NCBI GenBank assembly: GCA_963930645.1
Contig: OZ005651.1
Span: 331,843,527-331,907,526, forward strand
From: Salticus scenicus
Lineage: Eukaryota > Arthropoda > Arachnida > Araneae > Salticidae
Length of the DNA: 64,000 nucleotides
Reading direction: 5' to 3'
The notes under the pieces were generated by a model, which worked only from the letters and a program-made list of their open reading frames with translations, ran no database searches and was not told the DNA's origin. The position numbers were made by a program, and so were the translations under genes. Below, piece by piece: positions 47,587-58,806 of the stretch (positions are counted from its first letter, which is position 1; each line of letters starts with the position of its first letter).

Positions 47587-49400
47587 CATGAATTTTCATA
47601 AAAGAACTTAGAAAAAATATATATATATATATTAAGTCAGGTCTTAATTTTCTAATCCTTATTAAATAAAATTTAGTGTTTTAAAATCCTTGGCCATCTT
47701 GGTTAAAAGCATTTGGATTTGGGCAGATTTTGATTTTTATGTAAGGTTAACAAGTTTAAGATATTTTCTATGAATTTCAAATTCTGATTAATAATGTGTC
47801 TTAAAACTTTTTCAAATTTGAGTTAAATTAAATATTTAATTTTATTAATTAATTAAAAATGTTAATTTTAGATTTAAAAATCAAAATCATATGCATTCTA
47901 AAAGTGATTAATGAGGATTGCTTTGGTAAGCAACCAGTTATCCAAAATAGTCTTGTGGTGACTCCATGGTTACGAATACTTCAATGAAAAACTTATCTTT
48001 GAAAAAAAAAAAGGATTGGCAACTATTTCTAAGCAGAAAAAATGTTTATGTTTGACGCAACAATGTTCTTCTGTATACATATATTCTTTTATTGTAATTT
48101 TTAAATATGTAACTATTTTTATGCTCTATATAAAATTAACATTACTAAAATCAAACTTTGTTATTACTCTACAGTCTTGTCTGAACCATTCTGGATAATT
48201 GGTTCCCTACTGTACAATAAACCGCAATCCGATTAGACTACAATTTGACCTTGATCAAAGTCAGACACATTCTGGTAAAAATGTCTTCTTCTAAAACAAA
48301 GCTTTACAGCTTTCTTAATGGATAAAAGCATTTAAACATAATTTCTGTATAAGAAACCTGCTGTACAATTCTTTCTTTTATACATATTGTAGCTTTCACT
48401 ACCACCACCTAATTTGTATGAGTGTATTAAGGAGCTGTTCATTTGCATTTCACAATGTTCTATCTGGCATACCAATTTCATGTGAGTGACATACCACCTT
48501 TCTGTTATAGCAATTTCAATGGCCAATAATGTATATACCAAATTAATGAAAAATATATATAGTACCTGAAAACTGAAATGTTATTAAAAATACTAAAAGG
48601 AAGAAATCTTACTGTTTCTAGATGATGGTCGACGAAGCAGTGAGGTTTCTTTCTTTTAGTATTTTTATTATGTTTAGCGCTTCAAGTTTATAATTTAAGT
48701 AAATATAATTTTATTAAAAACGTATTAGGTATTTTCAGTTCTCAGTAATTTTAAAATTTTGTTTTATTTTCAAGGTGTCTAATAAAATGTCAAATTATCC
48801 TGTATTTTATTATCAAAATAAGTACAATTTTATTAAGAACTTTCTTAAGGAAAGGGAGCTATTTAGACACAATTGAATACAAATAATTAAAAGAAGTCTT
48901 ATAATTATATGTTGCAGCTACAACATAGGTCAAGCATTATCTTTTCATCTTCGGGACAAAACCTTCACTGAAATATATGTAATGTAATATGCTTTTTAAT
49001 TTCTTAAAATGTTTTTTTTTTAATGAATGCTCTTGTATACCTTCAATTTCAGGTGCTGGCATTCTTTTGTTGTCCCCATAATGTAATAATATTGTTTGCC
49101 ACAAGAGCTTAAGCCCCCCCCCTTTTTTTTAAGAAGTTGCAAAACATGTTCTGAGGGAGGTAGTGGAGATTAGTATTAATAGTAGCAAAAGGAAAAAAAA
49201 AAACTTCTGGAGCTTACTAAAGTGAAGATATCTTGTCAATGGAAGAACAAATCATGATGACATGCGTACGGATCACCTCTAAAGGTGAATCTTGGATTGT
49301 CGACAATTGTCCACTGATGTTAAATCCACTTAATCACAACCAACCCAGATATTTACTTCTTCCAAAAGAATTCTTGTATTATCAGAGCTACCTAAAAGTC
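47128..49400. other. Intronic non-coding DNA with two Tigger-type ends
   Basis: GGATAATTGGTCCTGTACTG followed by TA (47,440-47,463) and CTGGATAATTGGTTCCCTAC TGTA (48,191-48,214) look like right-hand ends of Tigger-type elements. The left partner may be at 45,412. A poly-A run lies at 47,561-47,586. There is no transposase. Confidence 0.4.
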
Positions 49401-49411
49401 TCTTAGTTATA

Positions 49412-50001
49412 CAGGGTGTTTATAAAGTCCCAGACCCATTTTGATGTTTAACAACTCATAAAATAATGAAGATATAAACAAATTTATGGGATTTATTGAT
49501 GGAATAACTCATATATTTTCTTTTCAGGTTTGAATATCTTTACTTTTGTAAATATTGTCTGCACGTGTGGTTAATTTCAGATAATTTCATTTTCCAGTCT
49601 AAATATCTGTACTTTTCTAAATATCGTCTTAATTGCATTTTTCTCTCTTTTGTTTTTGGCAACTATTGCAATGTTATGTTTACTTTTGATGTGTTTGTTC
49701 TATGTAGTACTTTTGTATGTGATGTTTTATTCGAGCGGCAGTCGAATAATTACCTAAAAGTCAGAATTACAACCGCAATAGCCTCTGTGGATGCCGACAT
49801 GCTTGCCGCTACCTGGCATGAAATTGACTATCAACTTGATATTCTCTGTGCGACAAAGGGGGCACATATGGAAATTCATTGACAAGGGTCATGAAACTTT
49901 TTGAGTCTATCTAACCATTTATGTTATTAATTTTAATCTATCTTTATTATTTTATGAGTTATTAAACATCAAAATGGGTCCGGGACTTTATAAACACCCT
50001 G
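49412..50001 (+). mobile_element. Deletion derivative of a Tc1/mariner-superfamily element
   Basis: The ends CAGGGTGTTTATAAAGTCCC are exact inverted repeats; the similarity then continues for about 55 bp (CAGACCCATTTTGATGTTTA against CGGACCCATTTTGATGTTTA). TA flanks both ends. The interior keeps only the transposase C-terminus (about 49,735-49,882: ITTAIASVDADMLAATWHEI, DYQLDILCATKGAHME), the typical ...YRLDVCRxxxGAHIE tail. Confidence 0.85.
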
Positions 50002-50595
50002 TATTTACGACCAATCTTTGTGTATCCTGAGGAAATTTTTTTTTTTAAGTTTTAGTTTTGCATGCAGATCACTAACATTATAATCAACAGCATAAATATT
50101 AAGTTTAAAGAGATGTTCTCATTTGGAACATAGTTAAATATTTTTAGCACACCTTTCTTGTGTTCAGATGTCTTAGATGAGCCACCAAAACAATGACACC
50201 ACAGATTTTTTTAATAACAAATTCAATTTTAATATTCCAAGTTTAACTGCAGAAGCCAAATTTTTATTCCAAACTTCTGGGATATACATTCCCACAAAAA
50301 CTTTATAACTTTGCATATTAACCTGGAGTAGTAGTGGCTTCAAAAAAATTTTCAGGAATCGGTTTTTATAAAAGTTAAGGTCATACACACTAAACATTGG
50401 CGATTTAAAAAAATTTCCAGACATAATTTTACTGAAATTTAACTATATAAATTAAGTAAATTTTCTAATAGAAATTAATGATAAATTTTACTTTATAGCC
50501 ATCATCACCCTAACAACACACTTGTCCATCCACTTGTTATATTTCCATCCATACGACATCATGAGGATGTCATTTTGAGAAAATGTGCTGTTAAG

Positions 50596-50748
50596 CATGG
50601 GCGTCGGCACAATGGGGCAAGGGGAAGCCACATGCCCCCCCCCTTTTTTTTTTCTTTAACTTTAAAACTATGCTATCAGAACTTTATTTAAAAGCAATTT
50701 TTTTTCAGGTTGTGCCCCCCTTTGAAATTTTTTCTGGCGACGCCACTG
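50596..50748. mobile_element. 153-bp hAT-type MITE with 8-bp duplication
   Basis: CTGTTAAG flanks it on both sides (50,588-50,595; 50,749-50,756). The ends CATGGGCGTCGGCA and (complement) CAGTGGCGTCGCCA match. The inside is C/T-rich (poly-C, poly-T). Confidence 0.75.
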
Positions 50749-50959
50749 CTGTTAAGGTCAAGATGATTACTTCAGCATATATATACATATATTTTAAGCT
50801 GAAATCCAGGACAGCAGTTTTCATGGCCCAGACAATAATAGAACAGGTTTTTTTTCACCATTTTTAGATTTTGAGGATTTTCTTTCTTCAAAGGCAAAAC
50901 TGGTTTGACTTTTACAGTTTTTCATTTTAGAAATATGCTTTGCACAAAATTGACAATAA

Positions 50960-52030
50960 ATATACACTATGTTTGTGAAAATTGCAACACCAAGAAGGAA
51001 TATGAATATCAAAATGATATTTATTGGGCACATACATTATAGTGGGAAGACCAATTGATTAAAATTTCAGGAAATTTGGAGTAATATGTACTGAGAAAAC
51101 AGTACATAAAGCAGCGACCTCTGTGAGCAATAACAGTACTTATCTGACATGTACAGGTAGAGCACTTCATGAGGCTTCAAAACAATGTCACAATTCATCG
51201 ATTGTAGTAACTGGTGAGCGGTGGGGGACCAGCCGCTTTTCAACGATTAAACAGTCATTTTCACGGGTGCAAGATCAGGAGAACGCGCTGGGCAAAGCTA
51301 CAGTCAAACATATTCTGCATCAAAGAAGGTCTGGACAATGTGGAAAACTTGCGGTCATGCACTATTCTGCTTAAATAATGCGCTTCAAAAGCTTTGAATA
51401 TAAGGCAGAGCGATGGGCCTTAATTCATCAGAAATATAATGGCTGGTATTCAGAGTGGCAGGAATGAAAACAACAGTTGATCGAGACTTGTATCCAATGA
51501 TACCGCATACCATCACTCCAGGTGGTGACCCAATATGCAGCTACCAAAATTTTGATTACCCTCAAAACTGCATCACTGATATGGGCACCTTTACTGATAT
51601 GGGCACCATTACTAATATGGGCACCAATGACTAACCTGGACGCAGGAATGGTGTGACTTCACTTTTCAGACAAATCACAATCCTGTTTACAGCACCAAGA
51701 TTGCCTTACTTGTATTTAACAGAATTGTGAATAATGCATATTACCAGCTGGGATTCAACATCATCACACTGTCCATCACTGGCAGTGATGGTATGGGATC
51801 CCATTAAATACACATCTCAATTACTTCTTGTTTGCATACCCAACACTCTAAATAGCAGCCATTAAATTTCTGGTGAGTTAAGGCCCGCCCTCCTGCCCTA
51901 TATTCTAGGCACAACATTTAAACAGAATAATGCACGACCGCAAGTTGTCTGTATTGTCCGGACCTTCCTTGATAGCGAATGTGTTGTCGGATACCTGCTG
52001 TACATTTTTTTCGTTGGACTTTGTGGTTAT
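50960..52030 (+). pseudogene. Tc1-like transposase relic
   Basis: It begins with a Tc1-type end (GTGAAAATTGCAACACCAAG). Broken frames include an N-terminal stretch (about 51,140-51,374) and, at 51,890-51,980, the catalytic-region wording NNARPQVVCIVRTFLDSE, where functional relatives have D-N-A-R-P-H; the key Asp is Asn here. Many stops are present. It parallels the relic at 44,640. Confidence 0.65.
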
Positions 52031-52224
52031 CCATTTTTGACTGAAAGAATGAAGACTAACCTATTCTTTATGAGTCCAAAGTTTAAGAACATTTTATGAA
52101 GTAGATAATTTACAATTTGAAAAAAAAAATGTTTATTTGTAAATCTGGCAAACTTCTGAGTAGAAATGTAATTACATTATAACAAAAGACACAAGTAAAA
52201 AAGAAAAATAATAATAAAACTTAC

Positions 52225-52379
52225 TAAATATTTTACAGCATGATTATATCCACTAACATGATTTATAACATACGATTCTGATAATTCTTGAACTTCAAGC
52301 TCTTCATCACATAAAGCACAATAATATTTCAGCACCGAAGACTTATCTTTGTTACAAATTTCAAGTAAATATTCAAGCC
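52225..52379 (-). CDS. Zinc-finger exon (matrin/U1-type C2H2)
   Basis: The acceptor TTTTCTGTTATAG precedes 52,379 and the donor GTAAGTTTT follows 52,225. The 155 bp enter in phase 1 and leave in phase 0. Its 51 codons include LEYLLEICNKDKSS, then a C-x2-C...H-x5-H finger (YYCALCDEE ... INHVSGYNHAVKYL), and the helix continues into EKHFPTC of the next exon. The spacing fits U1/matrin-type fingers, which bind double-stranded RNA or RNP partners in known families. Too short to be picked out as a long frame, but splice sites and phase support it. Confidence 0.8.
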
Positions 52380-52790
52380 CTATAACAGAAAATTATAGCA
52401 TTATCCAAAAATAATGCAAAAGAGAGAAAATAAGCACAAAGGAACAGGGGGAATACAATAAATTTCAGATAAGTATAACTTAGTCTGTATGAAATTTATG
52501 TATAAATATTAATAAACAAATAAAATTTTATATCTAAATAAAATGAATAGAAAATGTACAATATTATGATACAGAGATAAACTACAAATAGTGTGGAATT
52601 TTTGGCAAACAGTTAATATAAGCTAATCCACAAATTACTATTTAGTAGGGATGCCACAGAAGCATTCTAATCTATTTCTATCATTATAACGACCTTATTA
52701 TGCTTTGTTTGCTTTATAGTAACTTTATACACATGTCTCTCATTTTAAATATTTATAGATTTTGATTTATTTATTTTAATATTACTAATA
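52380..52790. other. Intronic non-coding DNA
   Basis: AT-rich intron sequence directly upstream of the zinc-finger exon. Nothing else is recognised. Confidence 0.5.
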
Positions 52791-52802
52791 GATTGTCGCA
52801 AG

Positions 52803-52959
52803 CAGGCCCTGGCTAAAGGCAGGGCATACGGGGCAAATGCCCTGGGCCCCCTACAGGCGTATGCAGAAATTCTGCAACCTAAAGAGCTCTTATGCGATTG
52901 CAAGGGCCCCCCCAGAATAGGCTTGCCCCGGGGCTCCAGGTAGTCTAAGTCGGGCCCTG
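52803..52959. mobile_element. 157-bp hAT-type MITE with 8-bp duplication
   Basis: GTCGCAAG flanks it exactly on both sides (52,795-52,802; 52,960-52,967). The ends CAGGCCCTGGCT and (complement) CAGGGCCCGACT match. Much more GC-rich than its surroundings, it shares GCTTGCCCCGGGGCTCCAGG with 11,073-11,098. Confidence 0.85.
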
Positions 52960-53239
52960 GTCGCAAGAAAGTCTCTTTGTTATTTATTTGGCGCGAAATA
53001 TAAAGAGAGAAGGCAAAGATAATGTGTAGCTTGCTTTAGGCTTTCATTAATCATTATTGTCTGATGGTTATTTTTTAATCTGAGAATCAATCACTAATCA
53101 ATTTCAATTTTTTGTAATACTGAGTATACTTTTAGTTTTTGTTCAACATTTCTGTGTTTTTTATTATTTTAAAATAGCATCCCCATTTATATCAATTCAA
53201 TGTAATGCTGATAATATATTAAGGGTTCATGTTAGTACA

Positions 53240-53900
53240 TCACCATAACATTGCGACTTTAGAATCTGGACAAAAATTGCATCTTCAGATTCTAAGTCTC
53301 TCGATTTTGGTGGTAAAAAAAAAAAAAAAATTGCGATCAAATGCTTTGGAAAAGCCTTGCAATTTCCAATCTTCCTTCATCCATATCATAAATGTTAATG
53401 ATCATTTTAAACTTGCTTTATTAGATCCTAGAACCTATAGACAGATAGAATTAATGAATCTCTCTCACTCATGTACTTTTTGGGACCCACTCGCTCAATA
53501 ATGATCGACAATCAAACATCTCATGAATGGCTTGCGATTTCTAAACTTTTTCTATCCACAACACAAATATTTATGTTCTCTTTAAACTTACTTCATTATA
53601 ATCTAGAGTTTATAAAGAAGAATTGTTCAATACCTCTCACTCATGTACTTTTAGGGACCCACTAGCTCAATAATGATTGGCAATCAAACGCCTCATGAAT
53701 TGCTTGTGATTTCTGAACTTTTGCCATCAACAACATAAATGCTAATATTCTTTTTAAACCTTACTTCATTATAATCTAGAGTTTATAAAGAAGAAGAATT
53801 GTTCAATACCTCTCACTCAACCCCCCCCCCCTCCCCAAGTAATGATTGATGAACAAACACATTATTGAAGCCTTGATTTCCAATCTTTCTCCATACTCAA
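53240..53900 (-). repeat. Satellite-like repeat family S, cluster 4 (inverted)
   Basis: Three units of about 185 bp on the minus strand. Forward-strand blocks CATTATAATCTAGAGTTTAT and GAATTGTTCAATACCTCTCA recur at about 53,593/53,772 and 53,621/53,803. A poly-C run (53,821-53,833) takes the place of the G-rich end. The chance frames at 53,229 and 53,471 lie inside the repeats. Confidence 0.65.
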
Positions 53901-53939
53901 TAGTCCAGGCAGCGAAGGCTAAAATTTGATGAATAGAAA

Positions 53940-54530
53940 AAAAAAAAAAAAAAAAAATCGTGTAGTTTTGAAATTTGGCACAGTCATAGCCGAGAGTGTC
54001 CTGAACGACATACTAAAAGTCCCCATCGGTGGGGAGTGAGCAGGGGGCACTTTATAGTTTCATTAAATATCTTGAAAACTATAGGATTTAGAGAAAAAAC
54101 CCTTAATTATAAAATTAATCTATGTAAAATTTCCTACAAAAATGTCTATTATGTTTCTTTGTATGATTAATAGTTTAGAAAATACTGGGGGATGAAATAT
54201 CACATTTTCTTGAAAAATACTTTTTTGCAATAGTAAAATATACTAAAGTCTGTAACTAAAAGGGTTCTGGTCAAATATTTTCAACTTACATAATAATTAT
54301 GTACGAAGGGGTTATGTTGTAAGGGTAATATAGCAATATTTTTAGAATGCTTTTAATAACTTTGAGGCAAGTAGGGACAAATGGCGTTTTGAGTACCAAT
54401 TCAGATTATGAAGACAAAAAATTGAGAAAGAAAATACATATATATCGTGTAGTTTTGAAAATTGGTACAGTCATAATCTAGTGTTCTGAACAACATACTA
54501 AAATTTCCAACATACAAAATGAGAAAGAGG
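53940..54530 (+). repeat. Pair of direct repeats about 490 bp apart
   Basis: Bases 53,958-54,030 and 54,445-54,515 share TCGTGTAGTTTTGAAA.TTGG, ACAGTCATA, CTGAAC.ACATACTAAAA. Both lie in a decayed repeat of unknown type. Confidence 0.5.
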
Positions 54531-55381
54531 TTTCTTTTTTGGAGAAAGGAGTAGTTTTGAGATAAGCAGATTGATTACAAAATTTAGTTACACATTCCAT
54601 TTTAAATACTGGATCCATTATCTGGCTATCGTGGGACCAACCTGATTCTGGTTATCAGAATTTTCCAGGTATCAGCCCCTGTAAAACGGAAATGTCACAT
54701 CTGCGAAAGCTACCCCCAGTTCCCCTCCCTCCTTTAACCAGCCACGACAAAATAACTTATTGATGATATAAAAAGAATGAATTAGATAAAAAGTAAAAGA
54801 AGTGTACTTACTTATCTGTAAAAGAAATTACTATAACAACAACATTCTGACATTAGCAAAAATATTTTATTTTTTGCTTAATGCAGCAAACATACTACTT
54901 ATGCGATTCAATGTATCGGCACTTTTAACTGGTAACTTTTTTGTATTCCCGCTGGCCACTTGTGTGTGATTATTGTATTAGATTGGTATATCACACTGAA
55001 ATTGGTTAGGAATGGTTTTATTTTTTCAAGGAATGGTTTTGCGACTATTTTTGGAATTTAATATTTCAGCTAAGCTTTGATAGAAGGCTCCCACTGGCAA
55101 TTCGTTATGCGGTGATGTGATTCAAAGTATTGTACACTTTTTACTGATAATCCTTTCGCATTGGAACTTTGTTTTCTCGTCTCTGAGTCAAAACTTTGTT
55201 TTTGATTTCATGCCGGCAACTCGCATAGGATTGGTTCTTTTTCTTTTATGATAAAATGGAGTTTTAAAGGATATTTTTTCTTCTTCAGAGCAGAATGCTT
55301 AAAAAATAATTAGGAAAATATCAGTTTTAAACAATAAATATATTTTAAAATTTGTTTTTTTTTTTTTCTTTCTTCCAATTT

Positions 55382-55410
<29 letters not shown>
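54531..55410. other. Intronic non-coding DNA
   Basis: A faint Tigger-type end (CTGATTCTGGTTATCAGAAT, 54,640-54,660) and a poly-T tract (about 55,385-55,412) bordering the tandem array. No gene. Confidence 0.4.
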
Positions 55411-55416
<6 letters not shown>

Positions 55417-55495
55417 ATGAAAATTATGTGTCCCTTGGGACACACCACAATAAATTTTTCACGCCCTGCCTTCGATTTTTTGCATTATTTACACA

Positions 55496-55666
55496 CTACA
55501 GTATGTAAGCGGCATTGCTGAGTACTTTCAACACGTTAGCATGGTCATCCTCAGTACTGGCATTGGCCTCTTGTTTACGTTCGTCCCTATTTTTATCTTC
55601 TGTGATTTCTGTTGAAAATATTCTAGTTCTCAACTTTTCAACTCCATTACTTTCAGTGTTCAACTT
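55496..55666 (-). CDS. Coding-like frame of unknown linkage in each array unit
   Basis: A 56-codon frame (KLNTESNGVEKLRTRI..., ...RKQEANASTEDDHANVLKVL) has the charged composition of real protein and recurs at 56,070-56,240 and 56,644-56,814. It runs into the module, where it stops. I could not find splice sites whose phase joins it to the neighbouring exons, so it may be a displaced or dead exon of the same gene. Low confidence. Confidence 0.3.
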   Translation of the reverse strand, partial: KLNTESNGVEKLRTRIFSTEITEDKNRDERKQEANASTEDDHANVLKVLSNAAYIL

Positions 55667-55840
55667 CGGAGATTAATCTAGCTAAGCTTTGTATTTAAAG
55701 TATTTAAAGTTTATCTCTATTAATTAAATAGGTAAAATGTTTATACATCAAATATATCATTTTCTGCTTTACTTTAAAATATACTTACCTTTTTCTAATG
55801 CTGCTTTTGTTTTCTTTTGAAACTCAGCATGTTCTGTGAA

Positions 55841-55919
55841 TTATGTGTCCCTTGGGACACACCACAATAAATTTTTCACGCCCTGCCTTCGATTTTTTGC
55901 ATTATTTACACACTACAGT
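55841..55919. mobile_element. 79-bp module inserted at the exon acceptor (unit 1; same in unit 2)
   Basis: The module starts TTATGTGTCCCTTGGGACAC, containing the 8-bp-stem palindrome TGTGTCCC-TT-GGGACACA, and ends CACACTACAGT. It is bracketed by a perfect 12-bp repeat ATGTTCTGTGAA (55,829-55,840; 55,920-55,931). Unit 3 has the uninterrupted site at 56,977-56,988. Further copies are at 56,415-56,493, 55,424-55,502, 55,998-56,076 and 56,572-56,650. No transposase or tail is visible; the class is unknown. Confidence 0.75.
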
Positions 55920-56936
55920 ATGTTCTGTGAATGAATCAAATGATTCATTCACGTTTACAAAGACATGCCGTTATTTTTGCAATGGCCACAATGAAAATTA
56001 TGTGTCCCTTGGGACACACCACAATAAATTTTTCACGCCCTGCCTTCGATTTTTTGCATTATTTACACACTACAGTATGTAAGCGGCATTGCTGAGTACT
56101 TTCAACACGTTAGCATGGTCATCCTCAGTACTGGCATTGGCCTCTTGTTTACGTTCGTCCCTATTTTTATCTTCTGTGATTTCTGTTGAAAATATTCTAG
56201 TTCTCAACTTTTCAACTCCATTACTTTCAGTGTTCAACTTCGGAGATTAATCTAGCTAAGCTTTGTATTTAAAGTATTTAAAGTTTATCTCTATTAATTA
56301 AATAGGTAAAATGTTTATACATCAAATATACCATTTTCTGCTTTACTTTAAAATATACTTACCTTTTTCTAATGCTGCTTTTGTTTTCTTTTGAAACTCA
56401 GCATGTTCTGTGAATTATGTGTCCCTTGGGACACACCACAATAAATTTTTCACGCCCTGCCTTCGATTTTTTGCATTATTTACACACTACAGTATGTTCT
56501 GTGAATGAATCAAATGATTCATTCACGTTTACAAAGACATGCCGTTATTTTTGCAATGGCCACAATGAAAATTATGTGTCCCTTGGGACACACCACAATA
56601 AATTTTTCACGCCCTGCCTTCGATTTTTTGCATTATTTACACACTACAGTATGTAAGCGGCATTGCTGAGTACTTTCAACACGTTAGCATGGTCATCCTC
56701 AGTACTGGCATTGGCCTCTTGTTTACGTTCGTCCCTATTTTTATCTTCTGTGATTTCTGTTGAAAATATTCTAGTTCTCAACTTTTCAACTCCATTACTT
56801 TCAGTGTTCAACTTCGGAGATTAATCTAGCTAAGCTTTGTATTTAAAGTATTTAAAGTTTATCTCTATTAATTAAATAGGTAAAATGTTTATACATCAAA
56901 TATATCATTTTCTGCTTTACTTTAAAATATACTTAC

Positions 56937-56981
56937 CTTTTTCTAATGCTGCTTTTGTTTTCTTTTGAAACTCAGCATGTT
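56937..56981 (-). CDS. 45-bp exon, unit 3 copy (copies at 56,363-56,407 and 55,789-55,833)
   Basis: The acceptor CATTCACAG precedes AACATGCTGAG, and the donor GTAAGTATA follows GAAAAAG. It enters and leaves in phase 1 and adds the 15 residues EHAEFQKKTKAALEK when used. The phase fits the zinc-finger exon (G|GG, Gly-Leu-Glu). Because 45 is a multiple of three and the phases are equal, one, two or three copies could be spliced in without breaking the frame. In units 1 and 2 the module insertion regenerates TTCACAG, so an acceptor AG remains in all three. The upstream exon is not identified. Confidence 0.65.
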
Positions 56982-57059
56982 CTGTGAATGAATCAAATGA
57001 TTCATTCACGTTTACAAAGACATGCCGTTATTTTTGCAATGGCCACAATCAACGGTTTC

Positions 57060-57317
57060 AGTTAAAGTTCTTGTGACATGAAGTCATTCAACGGTGCACT
57101 CTAAGCGTGCCAATTCGGCGTTTCTGAGCAGAAAATATGCAAATTTTCCTAGCAAGCAGTGTAATAAATAGCAAAGAAAATGAGTGTTCGAGGCTGGCTG
57201 GCAGGCTACTTTTGAAGTGGCTTTAATGTCACTTTTTGCAGATGCAGGTCGTCATCTGCATTTTTATTTAAGTTCTATAATTTCAACTGTGAGATAGTTT
57301 GTATTAATCTATTAATA

Positions 57318-57351
<34 letters not shown>

Positions 57352-58215
57352 ACTGAAACATATATTTAGCTAAGAGTGTGTTCAAGATTAATTAAAGCAA
57401 TGGGAATATGTCAGTAATAGTTAATCATCTTGTATTGTCAAGAAATATGCTCCTCTGGTGGATTAATGTTAGTTCTACAATGTCTTCATGGAGATTTATT
57501 TGTGACACAACAAAAATGATAGACTCTTTTGTTGAATCTTAATGGACTGGCTTATTCCCTTCATCCTAATCTGTTTAAACACCTACTTACCAGGATGGTT
57601 GTCTCCAACACCATGTGATAATGTGAGTTATTCATGACATTTTTTTAATGAACTGCTGCTGCGTCCTTCAAACTAAAATGTTTATAATGGCTAATATGAA
57701 TTATTTTGAAAAGATAAATTTTGTATTTTGTGCAACATAAGTTTTCTTCATAATGATATTTGTATTTATATATATATTAAAAATAAATAAATAAATAAAT
57801 AACTTACAAGTATATCCTCCCTCAAATTCCTAGTAGTATGGGAGAATTCACATTTTGAAATCTGAGCCAAAAGATGCAAGCTAAGTCCCTCCCCCCTTCC
57901 CCTCCCAATTAATATTTTTCTTTTAACTAGCATGATTTAAAAATAATGCTCCTCATCCTTAGAGAAAGACTTTGAAGGTGATTTATACAAGGAAATTTTT
58001 CAAATGACAAAAATGTTTTGTTTGGGGATTATTAATTTTTTTTTTTTTTTTTTTGGAATGTATCTAAGCTATTTTAAGACTCTATAATAACAGATAATTT
58101 TTAGTAATGTCAAGAATTGGACATGCCTTGACCCAACGTATGGAACTGTCAATCATTGTCAGGCAGTATCAAGTATGAAAGTACAAATTGGCCAAACAAG
58201 CTGAACTTACGTGCT
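57060..58215. other. Region 5' of the array, no gene recognised
   Basis: Somewhat less AT-rich at 57,050-57,260, which might hold 5' exon or promoter sequence of the minus-strand gene, but no start codon or donor could be fixed. Poly-T at about 57,320-57,350, (AATA)n near 57,780-57,800, and poly-T at 58,031-58,055. Confidence 0.4.
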
Positions 58216-58806
58216 TTTTATACAAGCACAACATTTACAAAAATTCATAGTACATCATAGCAAGATTAAATATTCAGGAGGAATAGCATTAGCCTCATTC
58301 AAGGCAGAATGTTGCATTTTAGTAAAAGCGTCCTGAAGAAAAATACGGGATTCATATATGAGGTGCAAACATTCAAACCGTGTTTTCTCCTTCGAATACA
58401 ATTTTTCAGAAAACACAAAAAACTGATAAATTAAAAAATAACCCTTCTTAGACCATAATTATCGTTTGTTTAGTCGTATTACTGGTTACTAGGAAGATCT
58501 GTAGTCATACTTTACCTAATAAACTTAGAGTTAATTAGAAAAACACATTCGATTTTTGGAGAAAGCATGTTTTGACCGAAACACAGAGGAGAAAACATGT
58601 TTTGAATGTTTCCAATGCGGACAAAACATTTTTTGAATGAAAAAGTATGTAACTCGCATATTGATGAAATAACATTCGCAATGAAATAAAACTAATTAAC
58701 AGAACAGACTTTGTTATGTAATTATAAAATTAAATTAAATATTTACACGTGAAAAATCATCCTGCAAATTGTAGGAAGAACTAAAATTTTTAAGCCAATT
58801 TGAAAT

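Larger units (their letters stand above)
40606..52224 (-). other. Intron (11.6 kb) filled with transposon relics
   Basis: It lies between the donor at 52,224-52,219 (GTAAGT) and the acceptor at 40,607-40,606, phase 0. It contains two hAT-type MITEs, a satellite-bearing element, a Tigger pseudogene, Tc1 relics, a twin-primed non-LTR insertion and a mariner-group deletion derivative. These are listed separately. Confidence 0.7.
28823..56981 (-). other. Host gene: zinc-finger/RS-repeat protein (exon model)
   Basis: Exons on the minus strand, in transcription order: 56,981-56,937 (45 bp, with further copies at 56,407-56,363 and 55,833-55,789), 52,379-52,225, 40,605-39,357 and 31,221-28,823 (stop). 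Each junction has AG and GTAAG-type splice sites, and the codon phases match: 1 into the zinc-finger exon, 0 into the large exon, 1 into the last exon. Across the joins the protein reads naturally (LEKG-LEYLLE, AVKYL-EKHFP, RCPK-T-FLDKG). The 5' end is not identified. Function is not known. A matrin/U1-type zinc finger plus an RS region suggests a nuclear, RNA-linked role. Confidence 0.75.
55416..57048. repeat. Threefold tandem array of a 574-bp unit containing an exon
   Basis: Units start at AATGAAAATTATG 55,416, 55,990 and 56,564. Units 1 and 2 are 574 bp each; unit 3 lacks a 91-bp insertion. The units are almost identical (for example one T/C difference at 55,757/56,331). Each unit contains one 79-bp module at its left edge, an open frame on the minus strand and a 45-bp spliced exon. 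Near-identity means a recent duplication or an assembly artefact. Confidence 0.9.

Noticed and set aside
53229..53665. Two plus frames (90 and 64 codons)
   Set aside because: They repeat with the satellite units and have no protein character.
55843..56082. 79-codon plus frame repeated at 56,417 (MCPLGHTTINFSRPAF...)
   Set aside because: It reads through the 79-bp module and intron on the strand opposite to the spliced exon; the repeat of the frame only reflects the 574-bp array.
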